A program made the position numbers and the translations under genes. Of a stretch of DNA of 64,000 bases, positions 44,904 through 53,144 are shown piece by piece. Source of the DNA: Thiohalobacter thiocyanaticus (GTDB lineage: Bacteria > Pseudomonadota > Gammaproteobacteria > Thiohalobacterales > Thiohalobacteraceae); contig NZ_AP018052.1 of the NCBI RefSeq assembly GCF_002356355.1, positions 1,984,001-2,048,000 on the forward strand. The letters run 5' to 3'. The notes beneath the pieces were generated by a model. That model did not search any database, was not told the DNA's origin, and saw only the letters and a list, made by a program, of their open reading frames with translations. Each line of letters begins with the position of its first letter. Within the stretch, counting starts at the first letter, position 1.

Positions 44904-45947
44904 ATGCAGGACGAGTGGCGCAGCCTGAGAGACTCGGTACAGCACAACTGTCACATTTCCGATGCCGCGCACGCCGGAGACTACACCCTGTGCGTCTACC
45001 TGATGAAGATGCGTGAATTCTACCGCTGGGAGATGGGCTATGCCTACGCCGATTCCCTGCCCCATGAAGAGGTCGGCGACTGGCTGCGGGCGCGGGAACA
45101 GTTGTGGGAAGATCTCGAGGAGAGTGATTTCGTCCACCTTCCGGTCGGGGATCAGGCCATCGACCCGCTGGAGGCCGAGACGGTCAACACCCGACTGCTC
45201 CCCGAAGGACTGGTCTATTCGGCCGGTTACGGCCAGCGGGCCAAACCGCATTTTTTCCTCGGCCGGCTGGACCGGCACGAAGACACGGAAGAATACCGGC
45301 TGATCGTCGCCGGCGAGGAATTCGCCCGCGATCTCACTTCGCCCCCGGCCATGTCCCTGAACGGCACCATCTTCATCCGCCGCCAGGCCCTGCGCCAGAT
45401 GATCTGGGAGAAGATGGAGGAATGGCGCTGGAACCGGCTGGACAATCCCATGGGCCGGGCCATCCGCTGCTACGACTTCGACACCGACCCCGACGGCGCC
45501 CTGGACGCCATGGCTGAGGGTCAGATCGATACCCTCATCCTGCACGAGATCGGCGAGGTCCAGTGCGGCCGCGAACTGGGCCCGGAGTGGGAGGAGATGC
45601 TGGCCAGCTTCCCGCGCTCCAAGGCCGAGATCCAGGCGCGCGCTGTGCGCGACAACCTGGCAGATGCCCTGTCCACCCTGCCCCGGCTGCTGGACAAGGC
45701 GGATTCGGCCAGCCTGCATTTCTACTTCGCCACCCTGACCAACATGCGCAAGAGCCTCATGCCCAGCCTGGTCGAGGCCTATCAGACCTGGCACCGGGAG
45801 GGCAACGATTCGGTGTTGAAACAGATCATCCAGCGCAGTCAGTCACACTGGCAGCGGGTGGCCGAGACCGTATTGGATGACTTCCGCCGCCACGGCCGCG
45901 ATTCCATGCAGCGCATTCCCGACTTGATCGAGACCAACGCGCTGTAA
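44904..45947 (+). CDS. conserved hypothetical protein, 347 aa (Sfum_1244-like)
   Basis: Soluble and rich in acidic and aromatic residues. The N-terminus (QHNCHISDAAHAGDYTLCVY, LMKMREFYRWEMGYAY) resembles proteins called Sfum_1244 family, seen in sulfur-metabolising bacteria; I assign this from memory and with caution. Two cysteines lie in the first 35 residues. The C-terminal half is helical (SLHFYFATLTNMRKSLMPSL). GAGG lies 8 bp before the ATG. It probably forms an operon with the three genes that follow. Confidence 0.65.
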   Translation: MQDEWRSLRDSVQHNCHISDAAHAGDYTLCVYLMKMREFYRWEMGYAYADSLPHEEVGDWLRAREQLWEDLEESDFVHLPVGDQAIDPLEAETVNTRLLPEGLVYSAGYGQRAKPHFFLGRLDRHEDTEEYRLIVAGEEFARDLTSPPAMSLNGTIFIRRQALRQMIWEKMEEWRWNRLDNPMGRAIRCYDFDTDPDGALDAMAEGQIDTLILHEIGEVQCGRELGPEWEEMLASFPRSKAEIQARAVRDNLADALSTLPRLLDKADSASLHFYFATLTNMRKSLMPSLVEAYQTWHREGNDSVLKQIIQRSQSHWQRVAETVLDDFRRHGRDSMQRIPDLIETNAL

Positions 45948-45981
45948 GAGAATTGCCTCCTTTCCATTCCCGGTCGATTCA

Positions 45982-46593
45982 ATGATGTCCCATGACAGCC
46001 CGCAGCGTGCGCCGCTGCGCACCCTCACCGAAATCCAGCCCAATTCCTTCATCTTCGAGCAGCCCAATGCCCTGCCCGACTTCATCTGCCAGGACATCAT
46101 CCAGCGCTTCGAAGCGCATCAGGAGGAGCAGTACAGGGGCCGCATCGGCCAGACGGCGAACGAGGACGCCGGGGTGAAGAAGACCACCGACCTGGTGGTC
46201 AGCGGCAAGCCGCACTGGAAGGACGTGGACAACAATCTGTTCCGATCGCTGGGCATTGCCCTGCGCGAGTTCCGCGAGGCCTTTCCCTACTTCAAAGGCC
46301 CGTTCAAGGACATGGGCTACGGCATCCAGCGCTATGTGCCGGGCGAGTACTATCACTGGCACATCGACGGCGGCAGTCACGAGTTCAGTCAGCGCCAGCT
46401 GGTCGCCCTGTGGTATCTCAACGACGTGCCCGGACCCGGCGGCGAGACCGAGTTCCTGTTCCAGCAGGTCAAGGTGCGCCCCGAACAGGGCAAGCTGATC
46501 CTGTTCCCCCCTTTCTGGACCCACGAACACCGCGCCGTGGAACTGCATGAAGGCGTCAAATACATCGCCACCACCTGGGTGGTATTCGCCTGA
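45982..46593 (+). CDS. 2-oxoglutarate/Fe(II)-dependent oxygenase (prolyl-4-hydroxylase type)
   Basis: 203 residues. The double-stranded beta-helix has the iron triad visible as HWHIDGG (His and Asp) and FPPFWTHEHRAVE (distal His), with the 2-oxoglutarate-binding segment after it. RQLVALWYLNDVPGPGGETE is the typical P4Hc strand region. Substrate unknown. The next gene starts with GTG immediately after its stop. Confidence 0.88.
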   Translation: MMSHDSPQRAPLRTLTEIQPNSFIFEQPNALPDFICQDIIQRFEAHQEEQYRGRIGQTANEDAGVKKTTDLVVSGKPHWKDVDNNLFRSLGIALREFREAFPYFKGPFKDMGYGIQRYVPGEYYHWHIDGGSHEFSQRQLVALWYLNDVPGPGGETEFLFQQVKVRPEQGKLILFPPFWTHEHRAVELHEGVKYIATTWVVFA

Positions 46594-47040
46594 GTGTCCC
46601 CCGACTTTCGTGTGAGCCGTCCCGTCAGCGACGCCGACTTCGAGCGCTATTTCGCCCTGCGCTGGCAGCTGCTGCGTGCACCCTGGGAGCAGCCGCGCGG
46701 CAGCGAGCGGGATGAGTTCGAAGACGTCGCCTTCCATCTGCAGGTGCAGGACCGCAGCGGCCGTCTGATCGGTATCGGGCGCCTGCACTGTATCGATGAC
46801 ACGCGGGGTCAGATCCGTTACATGGCCGTGGTCGATGCCTGGCGCGGCCGCGGCGTCGGCACGGCCCTGCTGCAGGCGCTCGAACAGCAGGCGCGGGACT
46901 GGGATCTGGGCGAAATCCGGCTGCATGCACGGCAGGCCGCGGTCGACTTCTATACCCATCACGGCTATGCAGTGGTCGCGCCCTCGCACACCCTGTTCGG
47001 CAGCATCCCGCACTTTCTCATGCGCAAACCGCTGCCATGA
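46594..47040 (+). CDS. GNAT family N-acetyltransferase
   Basis: 148 residues, GTG start directly after the oxygenase stop. The GNAT acetyl-CoA-binding motif is in IRYMAVVDAWRGRGVGTALL, followed by LEQQARDWDLGEIRLHARQA and FYTHHGYAVVA. The layout fits ElaA-like or related small acetyltransferases. Its ATGA end overlaps the following exporter gene, showing one transcript. Confidence 0.88.
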   Translation: MSPDFRVSRPVSDADFERYFALRWQLLRAPWEQPRGSERDEFEDVAFHLQVQDRSGRLIGIGRLHCIDDTRGQIRYMAVVDAWRGRGVGTALLQALEQQARDWDLGEIRLHARQAAVDFYTHHGYAVVAPSHTLFGSIPHFLMRKPLP

Positions 47041-47783
47041 CCCCGTTCGAACTGACCCTGCTCGTTCTGCTCGCCTTTGCCGGCAGCTTCATCCAGGCCC
47101 TGACCGGCTTTGCCCTGGGCCTGATCGTCATGGGCCTGGCCAGTCTGCTGGGACTGGCCTCCATTCCCTTTCTGGCCGCGGTGGTGAGCATGATCTCGAT
47201 GGCCAACGGTGCCTGGGTCCTGGGCCGGCATCCCCGTGCCATCGACTGGCCGCAGCTGGGCTGGATGACCCTGGGGCTGGCACCCATGATCGCGCTGGGC
47301 ATGGCCCTGCTGGCCTGGATGAACACGGCCACGCCGGTGCTGCTGCAGCAATTGCTGGGGGCGGTGATCCTGGCCGCGGCGCTGGTGCTGTTCTTCCGCC
47401 CGCATCCCCTGCCCCGCCCCTCGGGGGCGGCGGCCGGGCTGATCAGCGGCGCCGCCGGCGGGCTGCTGGGCGGTCTGTTCAGCACGGCGGGACCGCCGAT
47501 CGTGTTCCACATCTACCGCCAGCCCTGGGACATGGCGCGCATCCGCTCGACCCTGCTGGCGATCTTCTTCCTCAGTACGCTGCTGCGCCTCATCGTGCAG
47601 ATCCTGCGCGGCGAATTCGAGCCGGCCATGCTGGAGGCCGCGGCCTGGTGCCTGTTTCCGGTGCTGCTGGCCGCCCAGTTCGGTGCCCGTCTGACCCGGC
47701 ATGTCCCCATTGTCCAGATGCGCCGGCTGGCGTTTGCCCTGCTGGCGATCTCCGGGCTCGGGCTGCTGCTGGTACGCGGCTGA
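47037..47783 (+). CDS. TauE/SafE (TSUP) family anion exporter
   Basis: 248 residues with about eight hydrophobic helices in the two-repeat TSUP arrangement. GFALGLIVMGLASLLGLASI in the first half and GLISGAAGGLLGGLFSTAGP in the second are the characteristic Gly-rich segments. Members move sulfite, sulfonates or related anions across the inner membrane. In this sulfur oxidiser it could export sulfite made by the dsr pathway, but the family is broad. Overlaps the acetyltransferase gene. Confidence 0.88.
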   Translation: MTPFELTLLVLLAFAGSFIQALTGFALGLIVMGLASLLGLASIPFLAAVVSMISMANGAWVLGRHPRAIDWPQLGWMTLGLAPMIALGMALLAWMNTATPVLLQQLLGAVILAAALVLFFRPHPLPRPSGAAAGLISGAAGGLLGGLFSTAGPPIVFHIYRQPWDMARIRSTLLAIFFLSTLLRLIVQILRGEFEPAMLEAAAWCLFPVLLAAQFGARLTRHVPIVQMRRLAFALLAISGLGLLLVRG

Positions 47784-47795
47784 GGCGCGCCCGTT

Positions 47796-48755
47796 TCACT
47801 CACTGATACGGTCACGCCCCGCGTGCTTGGCGCGGTAAAGCGCGGCATCCACGGCATTGAGCAGTTGGTCCCGGCCCTGCCCCGGCGCCAGGGCGGTCAG
47901 GCCGATGGACACAGTCACCCCGGGCAACGAACGGCCCTGGAAGTCCAGCACCGGATACTCGCGCACCGCCTGGCGCAACTGCTCGGCAATCCCGTGGGCA
48001 GCGGCGATATCGACCCCCGGGAACAGCGCGACGAACTCCTCGCCGCCGAAGCGGGCCGTGGTGTCGGCCACCCGCAGCCCACTCCGGATCGCCTGGGCCA
48101 CGGCTTGCAGCGCACAGTCGCCCGCCAGGTGGCCGTGGGTATCGTTGTAGTGCTTGAAGTGATCCACATCGAGCATCAGGATTGACAACGCCTCGCCGCT
48201 GATACTGCAGCGCTGGATCTGCCGATCCAGCATCTCGCACAGCCAGCGCCGGTTGTGCATGCCGGTAAGCGGGTCCACCCGGGCATCGTGCTCGAAGGCA
48301 CGCTGCATGCGCAGGCTCTCCAGGATCACCTCGTTGTCGTAGCGCAGCCGGCTGGACAGGGTGCGCATGAGGTTGCGCGCCACTACCGGAGCCATGCCGA
48401 TCAGTTCCCACAGGGTAGCGGATTCGATCACCAGCAATTTGCAGTCGCTATCCGCCACCACCCGGGCCGAGGGCTGACCGCCATCGATCACGGACATCTC
48501 CCCGACGCACTGGCCTTCCATCAGGTAGGCCAGCGCCTGGTCTTCCTGGCCGGGATTGCGGACCTGGGCAAAACCGGAAATGATGATATAGACCGCATCG
48601 TTGCGGCGGGCCGGATCGAGCAGGGTCTGGCCGGCGAAGACCCGGACGATCTCGCAGCGTTCATTGACCCAGTGCAGCACATTGAGCGGCACCCCCTCGA
48701 ACAGGGGCATGGTCGCAATCAGGTTGATATTCTTCGTGGTATTTTCTGCCTGCAT
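47796..48755 (-). CDS. diguanylate cyclase with cyclic-nucleotide-binding sensor domain
   Basis: About 319 residues. The N-terminal Crp-like domain (about 15-130; PLFEGVPLNVLHWVNERCEI, YIIISGFAQV, YLMEGQCVGEMSVIDGGQPS) is followed by a helix and a GGDEF domain (DPLTGMHNRRWLCEM, with active site RFGGEEF). It would make cyclic di-GMP in response to a small ligand. The ATG at 48755 is chosen because the upstream extension has no homology; GGATACCGGAT precedes it. Converges on the exporter gene. Confidence 0.9.
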   Translation of the reverse strand: MQAENTTKNINLIATMPLFEGVPLNVLHWVNERCEIVRVFAGQTLLDPARRNDAVYIIISGFAQVRNPGQEDQALAYLMEGQCVGEMSVIDGGQPSARVVADSDCKLLVIESATLWELIGMAPVVARNLMRTLSSRLRYDNEVILESLRMQRAFEHDARVDPLTGMHNRRWLCEMLDRQIQRCSISGEALSILMLDVDHFKHYNDTHGHLAGDCALQAVAQAIRSGLRVADTTARFGGEEFVALFPGVDIAAAHGIAEQLRQAVREYPVLDFQGRSLPGVTVSIGLTALAPGQGRDQLLNAVDAALYRAKHAGRDRISE

Positions 48756-48893
48756 ATCCGGTATCCAGCATGTATCTGATGCTAGTTTGTCAGATTGCAC
48801 GCAGTATTCTGTGGACCAGGGCACAAATCCCCGGCCGCGAAATGACCGCAAAAGGCAGGCGGGACCGAGGCGGGCGGCGGCCGGGATTTCGGA

Positions 48894-49253
48894 TCAGTCC
48901 GGGCAGATGGCGCCCTGCTCGCGGGCCAGGGCATGGATGGCTGCAGCGGCCGGATAACCCGGCGCACCGTTCTGGAGAAAGGCCTGCCATTCGGCGTACA
49001 GACCCGCCATTTCGGGGTCGCTGCCCTGGCAGCCCAGTACCGTGATCACCGCCCCGCCGAGCCGCCAGGGGCCTTCGCCACGGATGCCGCCGCGAGCCAG
49101 ATGAATGGCCCGCGCGGCCGGACGATGCAGATGCCAGAAGGGCTCGAAATACAGGAGGCCCTCGGGATGGGCAAAGCGTTCCACCATGATATGGCGGATG
49201 CCGTCGGGGTGACGGATCAGCAGCGGCGCGGTGACCTGCAGCAGTTCGGCCAT
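48894..49253 (-). CDS. hypothetical protein, 119 aa
   Basis: Not recognised. Soluble, aromatic-rich beta region (LLYFEPFWHLHRPAARAIHL) and a C-terminal helix containing AGLYAEWQAFLQNGA; two cysteines, one at the extreme C-terminus (AICPD). It lies 3 bp after the 107-aa gene upstream, so they are cotranscribed. Confidence 0.6.
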   Translation of the reverse strand: MAELLQVTAPLLIRHPDGIRHIMVERFAHPEGLLYFEPFWHLHRPAARAIHLARGGIRGEGPWRLGGAVITVLGCQGSDPEMAGLYAEWQAFLQNGAPGYPAAAAIHALAREQGAICPD

Positions 49254-49256
49254 GGC

Positions 49257-49580
49257 TCAGGCCAGATCGAAATCATGCTCGGTCATGTCACCTTCGAGAT
49301 TGAGATGCACGGTTCTGATGCCGGGCATGCGCTTGAGCAGGTAGGCGGACATCATTACGCCAAGACTCTCATTGTGGCTTTCCAGTGCCGTGAGCAGCTT
49401 GTCGGCGACGATCTGGCAGCGCATGTAGACATCGGGATTGTCCACCCAGGTGCGGCTCATCTGATAGCCGCGGCTCATGTCCTCGTCCATGCGGCTGAAG
49501 AATTCTTCAGCCTCATCGAGCAGATGCTCGGGCACATCGATGGAATAGGTTTGTTCCCCTGCGTGAACATTCAGTATCAT
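49257..49580 (-). CDS. hypothetical protein, 107 aa
   Basis: Not recognised. Acidic, starting MILNVHAGEQTYSIDVPEHL, with a central helix-rich part (DEAEEFFSRMDEDMSRGYQM) and a C-terminal strand TVHLNLEGDMTEHDF. It has a Met/Asp/Glu-rich composition, which may bind metal (speculative). AAGAGG upstream of the ATG at 49580. Divergent from the PiuC-like gene, 31 bp away, so they may share a control region. Confidence 0.6.
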   Translation of the reverse strand: MILNVHAGEQTYSIDVPEHLLDEAEEFFSRMDEDMSRGYQMSRTWVDNPDVYMRCQIVADKLLTALESHNESLGVMMSAYLLKRMPGIRTVHLNLEGDMTEHDFDLA

Positions 49581-49611
49581 GGTCGACCTCTTGTGACTGG
49601 AGTCCCTGAAC

Positions 49612-50286
49612 ATGTTGTTGACGCTCTCCGGCGTGCTCGCCACCGAACAGCTGCAGCAGATCCGCACCCTGATGGCCGGTGCCCGGTTCCAGGATGGCCG
49701 GCTGTCCGCCGGGCGGGAAGCGAACCGGGTGAAACACAACGAAGAGATGGTTCAGGAGCAGGAACTATACACCAGGCTGAATAACATTGTGATGGGCTCC
49801 CTCGTGCAGCATGCGGTTTATCAACAGGCCGTACTGCCGCACCGCGTGGCCGCGCCCTTCTATGCGCGCTATGTCCCGGGCATGGATTACGGCGATCACG
49901 TCGACGACCCGGTCATGGGACCCATGGGGCAGCGCTACCGCTCGGATGTCTCCACCACTGTCTTTCTGAGCTCACCCGAAGACTATGAAGGCGGCGAACT
50001 GGTGATCCGCTCCAGCTTCGGCGAACAGCGGATCAAACTCGCGGCCGGCGATGCGGTCGTCTACCCCTCCTCCAGCACCCATCATGTGGCCCCGGTCAGC
50101 GCCGGGGAACGGCTGGTGGCGGTGACCTGGGCCCAGAGCCTGGTCCGGGACCCGGGTCGCCGCGAACTGCTCTACTCTCTGGCCCGGGCGCGCGACCTGC
50201 TGCTGGAGAAATCGCCCGACGAGCAGGAGACCACCCTGGTCAGCAACAGTTACACCAATCTGGTACGGATGTGGGCAGAGGTCTGA
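49612..50286 (+). CDS. PiuC/YbiX-type Fe(II) 2-oxoglutarate dioxygenase
   Basis: 224 residues, normal for the PKHD-type hydroxylase family. Motifs: QDGRLSAGREANRVKHN, the iron site MDYGDHVDDPVMG (His and Asp), GGELVIRSSFGEQRIKLAAG and STHHVAPV (His). The N-terminus is complete. PiuC relatives are often linked to iron uptake; here no siderophore genes are nearby. Confidence 0.9.
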   Translation: MLLTLSGVLATEQLQQIRTLMAGARFQDGRLSAGREANRVKHNEEMVQEQELYTRLNNIVMGSLVQHAVYQQAVLPHRVAAPFYARYVPGMDYGDHVDDPVMGPMGQRYRSDVSTTVFLSSPEDYEGGELVIRSSFGEQRIKLAAGDAVVYPSSSTHHVAPVSAGERLVAVTWAQSLVRDPGRRELLYSLARARDLLLEKSPDEQETTLVSNSYTNLVRMWAEV

Positions 50287-50316
50287 ACCCCGCGGAGCCG
50301 GGCAATCCCCGGACAT

Positions 50317-50346
50317 AAAAAAAGCCCCACCAGGTGAGGCTTTTTT
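50317..50346. terminator. bidirectional intrinsic terminator
   Basis: AAAAAAGCC-C-CACC-A-GGTG-A-GGCTTTTTT: stem with one mismatch, A-run left and T-run right. It serves the convergent PiuC-like and 67-aa genes. Confidence 0.92.
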
Positions 50347-50361
50347 CTGCAGTGCCGGGAG

Positions 50362-50565
50362 TCAGGCCTTGGAGCCGACTTCCTTGTGCGCCTGATCGAC
50401 CACGGACATCGCCAGGTCGCGGTATTCCTTGCGGAAGCCGTCCAGGTCATGGCCGGACTCGGGTGCGTAGTAGTCCTTGGGATCGAGCCCGTTCTGGTGC
50501 TCGTATGCCATGAATTTCTTCTGCATTTCAATCATTTTCTTGATCGCTTCAGCCTTGTCGCTCAT
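50362..50565 (-). CDS. small hypothetical protein next to the DsrC paralogue, 67 aa
   Basis: Not recognised. Soluble, charged, helical (SDKAEAIKKMIEMQKKFMAY), with a central motif DPKDYYAPESGHDLDGFRKE. No cysteine. Ends at a terminator and follows the cysteine-free DsrC paralogue by about 113 bp on the same strand, which hints at joint expression. Confidence 0.6.
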   Translation of the reverse strand: MSDKAEAIKKMIEMQKKFMAYEHQNGLDPKDYYAPESGHDLDGFRKEYRDLAMSVVDQAHKEVGSKA

Positions 50566-50678
50566 CGTACTCGCCTCCGGCTAGTGGGCCATAATCGTCG
50601 ATTTTCAGGTGCTGGGCGGGACTATACCGTCACGGTCGGCCCGCAACTATATCCCAAATGGGCAAGGGGCTCCAGCGC

Positions 50679-51023
50679 TCAGTATCCGCCCTTGCGGCGG
50701 CTCTCCGGCAGCCCGGCGACCTTGCCGCCCTGCTTGGAGGGCATTTTCGGGAACAGCGCGTACATGTCCTTGCTGGTGGGCTTGGTGCCCCACTTGCTGG
50801 CCATCTCCTTGAGGATGGTGCGGTCGTTGGGCTGGTTCTGATTGTTGTTGAAGTATTCGTCACGCAGGTAGTGGATGATATCCCAGTGCTGATCGCTCAG
50901 CTGACCGATGCCGCCCTCGGCGTCGGCGATCACCTGCGCCAGATCCTCGGTCCACTCGTTGGGATCGTTGAGATAGCCGTTTTCGTTGGTTTCAATGGTC
51001 TTGCCGTTGAGTTCGTAAGCCAT
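50679..51023 (-). CDS. cysteine-free DsrC/TusE-family protein (RspA type)
   Basis: 114 residues with the DsrC fold signature (MAYELNGKTIETNENGYLND, SDQHWDIIHYLRDEYF, ILKEMASKWGTKPTSKDMYA). The C-terminal arm GLPESRRKGGY has lost both redox cysteines, and there is no cysteine anywhere in the protein. The functional DsrC of this genome (57380-57712) has them at positions 98 and 109. Such paralogues have been proposed as regulatory sulfur-related proteins (RspA). It cannot carry persulfide or trisulfide. It could bind DNA or DSR partners instead (inference). Confidence 0.88.
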   Translation of the reverse strand: MAYELNGKTIETNENGYLNDPNEWTEDLAQVIADAEGGIGQLSDQHWDIIHYLRDEYFNNNQNQPNDRTILKEMASKWGTKPTSKDMYALFPKMPSKQGGKVAGLPESRRKGGY

Positions 51024-51158
51024 GACTCTTCCTCTGGTTCAAAGCCAATCACGGATCGGAAAATCACAAAGTCGCGGAATATACCCTGAAACGGGCAGTT
51101 TTGTAAATTAGCAAGTACTGATTGAAAGCGCCGCGGCCGTTGCCGCGGCGTACAGGCG

Positions 51159-51848
51159 TCAGTTGGTATCCTTCACCGCCTTGATGCCCTTGTGCGGAAT
51201 GAACAGGCCGCAGCCGATCTTGCGGCCCTCGCCGATACCCTTCTGCTGCAGCATCACGGCCGACTCCGGCTCCAGATCGGCGATCATCAGGCTGCGCGTG
51301 TGCAGGATGCCGTCGGGGGTCTGAAAGGCATGGCTCTTGCCGGCCATCAGCTTGCGCACGGGGATGCCGAGCGACTTGATCCGGGCCGCCGCCCATTCCA
51401 GGAACTCCGCCTCCGACAGTCCGGGATCGGTCTTGACGTGACGGGAAAACAGCGTGGGCAGGGGGCTGAGCATCCTGAGGCTGGACTCGCCGACTTCCAG
51501 GGAATAGCCGTCGATGTCGAGAATCTGTCCCACCAGGGCCTCGGCATCCGCCTGGCGCGCCTTCGGGATACGCAGGCTCATGCGCGCGCGCCGCGACAGA
51601 TGCAGCAACTCGTTGCTCACGTCCTCGGGCCGGTACCAGCCGTTTCCGGACTCGGCGCCGTGAATGAGGTGGATACCGGCAGCCTCCTCCTCCTCCAGCC
51701 AGGGCAGCGCCTCGAGCAGGGCGCTGGACAGGGCATGGGCGTGATCCAGCGGCAGCGTACGGGCCGTGATCCGGTAATTGATATCGATAATATCGTCCGG
51801 GACCTGGTAGGGCTTGTCCTCGTCCCGCTCTTCCTGCCAGAACATCAT
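51159..51848 (-). CDS. Cas6/Cmx6-like CRISPR-associated protein without CRISPR locus
   Basis: 229 residues. VPDDIIDINYRITARTLPLD, AAGIHLIHGAESGNGWYRPE, LHLSRRARMSLRIPKARQ and the C-terminal glycine-rich GEGRKIGCGLFIPHKGIKAV fit the Cas6/Cmx6 (type I-MYXAN) protein pattern, a RAMP-fold RNA endonuclease. No repeat array, Cas1, Cas2, Cas3 or effector gene is in the window, so it is solitary here. It may be a relic, act in trans on a distant array, or have a different RNA role. It precedes the DsrC paralogue on the same strand. Confidence 0.75.
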   Translation of the reverse strand: MMFWQEERDEDKPYQVPDDIIDINYRITARTLPLDHAHALSSALLEALPWLEEEEAAGIHLIHGAESGNGWYRPEDVSNELLHLSRRARMSLRIPKARQADAEALVGQILDIDGYSLEVGESSLRMLSPLPTLFSRHVKTDPGLSEAEFLEWAAARIKSLGIPVRKLMAGKSHAFQTPDGILHTRSLMIADLEPESAVMLQQKGIGEGRKIGCGLFIPHKGIKAVKDTN

Positions 51849-51933
51849 CTTTTACCACCTGATTTGAGCATCATGAAATTTCCAATATACCGGTATAACA
51901 GCAGTATTCATGCTGCTAACCGGATTTAAGCCA

Positions 51934-52128
51934 TTATCTTCTGTTGGCCTGGGCAAAGGCTGCCTCGAGTCGATCCTCCCAGTCCACCGGCGTATCCTGG
52001 AACGGCGGCTTCACGTCCATGCGAAAGAACATCTCGCCCTGAGCAGCACGCTCCTGGATCTTCTCACACAGTTGATCGAAGGAATCCATCTCGTGTTCCT
52101 GCAGCAGGATCTCACTCAACCACAACAT
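51934..52128 (-). CDS. small hypothetical protein, 64 aa
   Basis: Not recognised. Acidic, helical (WLSEILLQEHEMDSFDQLCE), then FRMDVKPPFQDTPVDWEDRL. One cysteine. Follows the dioxygenase gene by 65 bp on the same strand. Function unknown. Confidence 0.55.
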   Translation of the reverse strand: MLWLSEILLQEHEMDSFDQLCEKIQERAAQGEMFFRMDVKPPFQDTPVDWEDRLEAAFAQANRR

Positions 52129-52193
52129 CAGTGCCTCCTCACGTGGCCGGCGACACGGTCGCCGCCGGCCGGATCTCGTCTATGGCCATGGGC

Positions 52194-53144
52194 TCAGGCC
52201 GGTGGGAACACCTCCTGCAAGGCGGTGCCCGCCACCCGGTCGTAATAGCGGGCCCGGTACAGCAGGCGCCCGCGGTCCGGATCGGGGTCGTCCCGAAATC
52301 CTGAGCGGTTATGTAGGGTATTATTGCAGATTATGCCCTGCCCCGACACCAGCCGATGGTGATAGACGTAGGGACAGTCCCCGCTCCAGAGCTCCTGCAG
52401 GAAGGCCGCCGCGGCCCGGGTATCGGGATCGTCCCGCCAGACGATGTTGCGGGTACGGGCGCTGTAGCGCATGTGCAGGGCGCCGGTTGCCGGATCGACG
52501 GAGAATACCGGCCCGCTGTGCGCCGGTCGGATGGTCCGGCCCTGCGACACGTTGGCCGGGATGGTCATGGCGGTCGGCGCCATCAGGGCCCGGATCCAGG
52601 CCGGATTGGCATCACGTATCAATATATATGCAAGTTCGTGATCCAGGAACGCACTCTCCCCGCCTGCGGCCGCCGGACGCACGCAGTGCATGACAATTCC
52701 CCGGATCTGCTGATCCGGGGAATTGTAATAGCCGTCGGTATGCCAACTCAGGCGCCGGTCGGTGTAGGGAATGTACTCGCCCTTGGCGCCGTCGCTGGAG
52801 ACCTGCAACGAGGTGATGCTGTCAGCATCGGCGCACAGATTGCCGTCCAGCCGCTCCAGACCGAACTGTCGGCCCAGGGCGCGGATCGCGTGCTTGTCGG
52901 TGATGGCCGGATCGAACTGGTACAGCACCAGATTGACCCGCTGCAGACGATCCAGCATGGCCGCGTGCTCGGCGGGCGTCAGCCGCCGGGGATCGGCCAG
53001 CGACACCACCAGTTCGGCCGACGCCGGCAGGCGTGCCAGCTTGAGCTCGCGCCAGACCGCGTAGGCCGCCGCAGCCTCGGGATCGAAGGGGTTGCCCGGC
53101 AGTGAGGTCGCGGCAGTCATCTCGGGGGAGGCGGATATACCCAT
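52194..53144 (-). CDS. TauD/TfdA family 2-oxoglutarate dioxygenase
   Basis: 316 residues. The Fe(II) facial triad is visible: LSWHTDGYYN (His and Asp) and CNNTLHNRSGF (distal His), with the 2-oxoglutarate-binding Arg region RGRLLYRARYYDR. The family includes taurine dioxygenase, which frees sulfite from sulfonates, but substrates vary widely. The ATG at 53144 is preferred to a TTG two codons upstream; GGAG is 13 bp before it. Divergent from the dsr operon, so a sulfonate or organosulfur substrate is an attractive but unproven idea. Confidence 0.85.
   Translation of the reverse strand: MGISASPEMTAATSLPGNPFDPEAAAAYAVWRELKLARLPASAELVVSLADPRRLTPAEHAAMLDRLQRVNLVLYQFDPAITDKHAIRALGRQFGLERLDGNLCADADSITSLQVSSDGAKGEYIPYTDRRLSWHTDGYYNSPDQQIRGIVMHCVRPAAAGGESAFLDHELAYILIRDANPAWIRALMAPTAMTIPANVSQGRTIRPAHSGPVFSVDPATGALHMRYSARTRNIVWRDDPDTRAAAAFLQELWSGDCPYVYHHRLVSGQGIICNNTLHNRSGFRDDPDPDRGRLLYRARYYDRVAGTALQEVFPPA

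Noticed and set aside
51159-51848. CRISPR-Cas locus
   Set aside because: No repeat-spacer array and no other cas gene within the window; only the single Cas6/Cmx6-like gene is supported.
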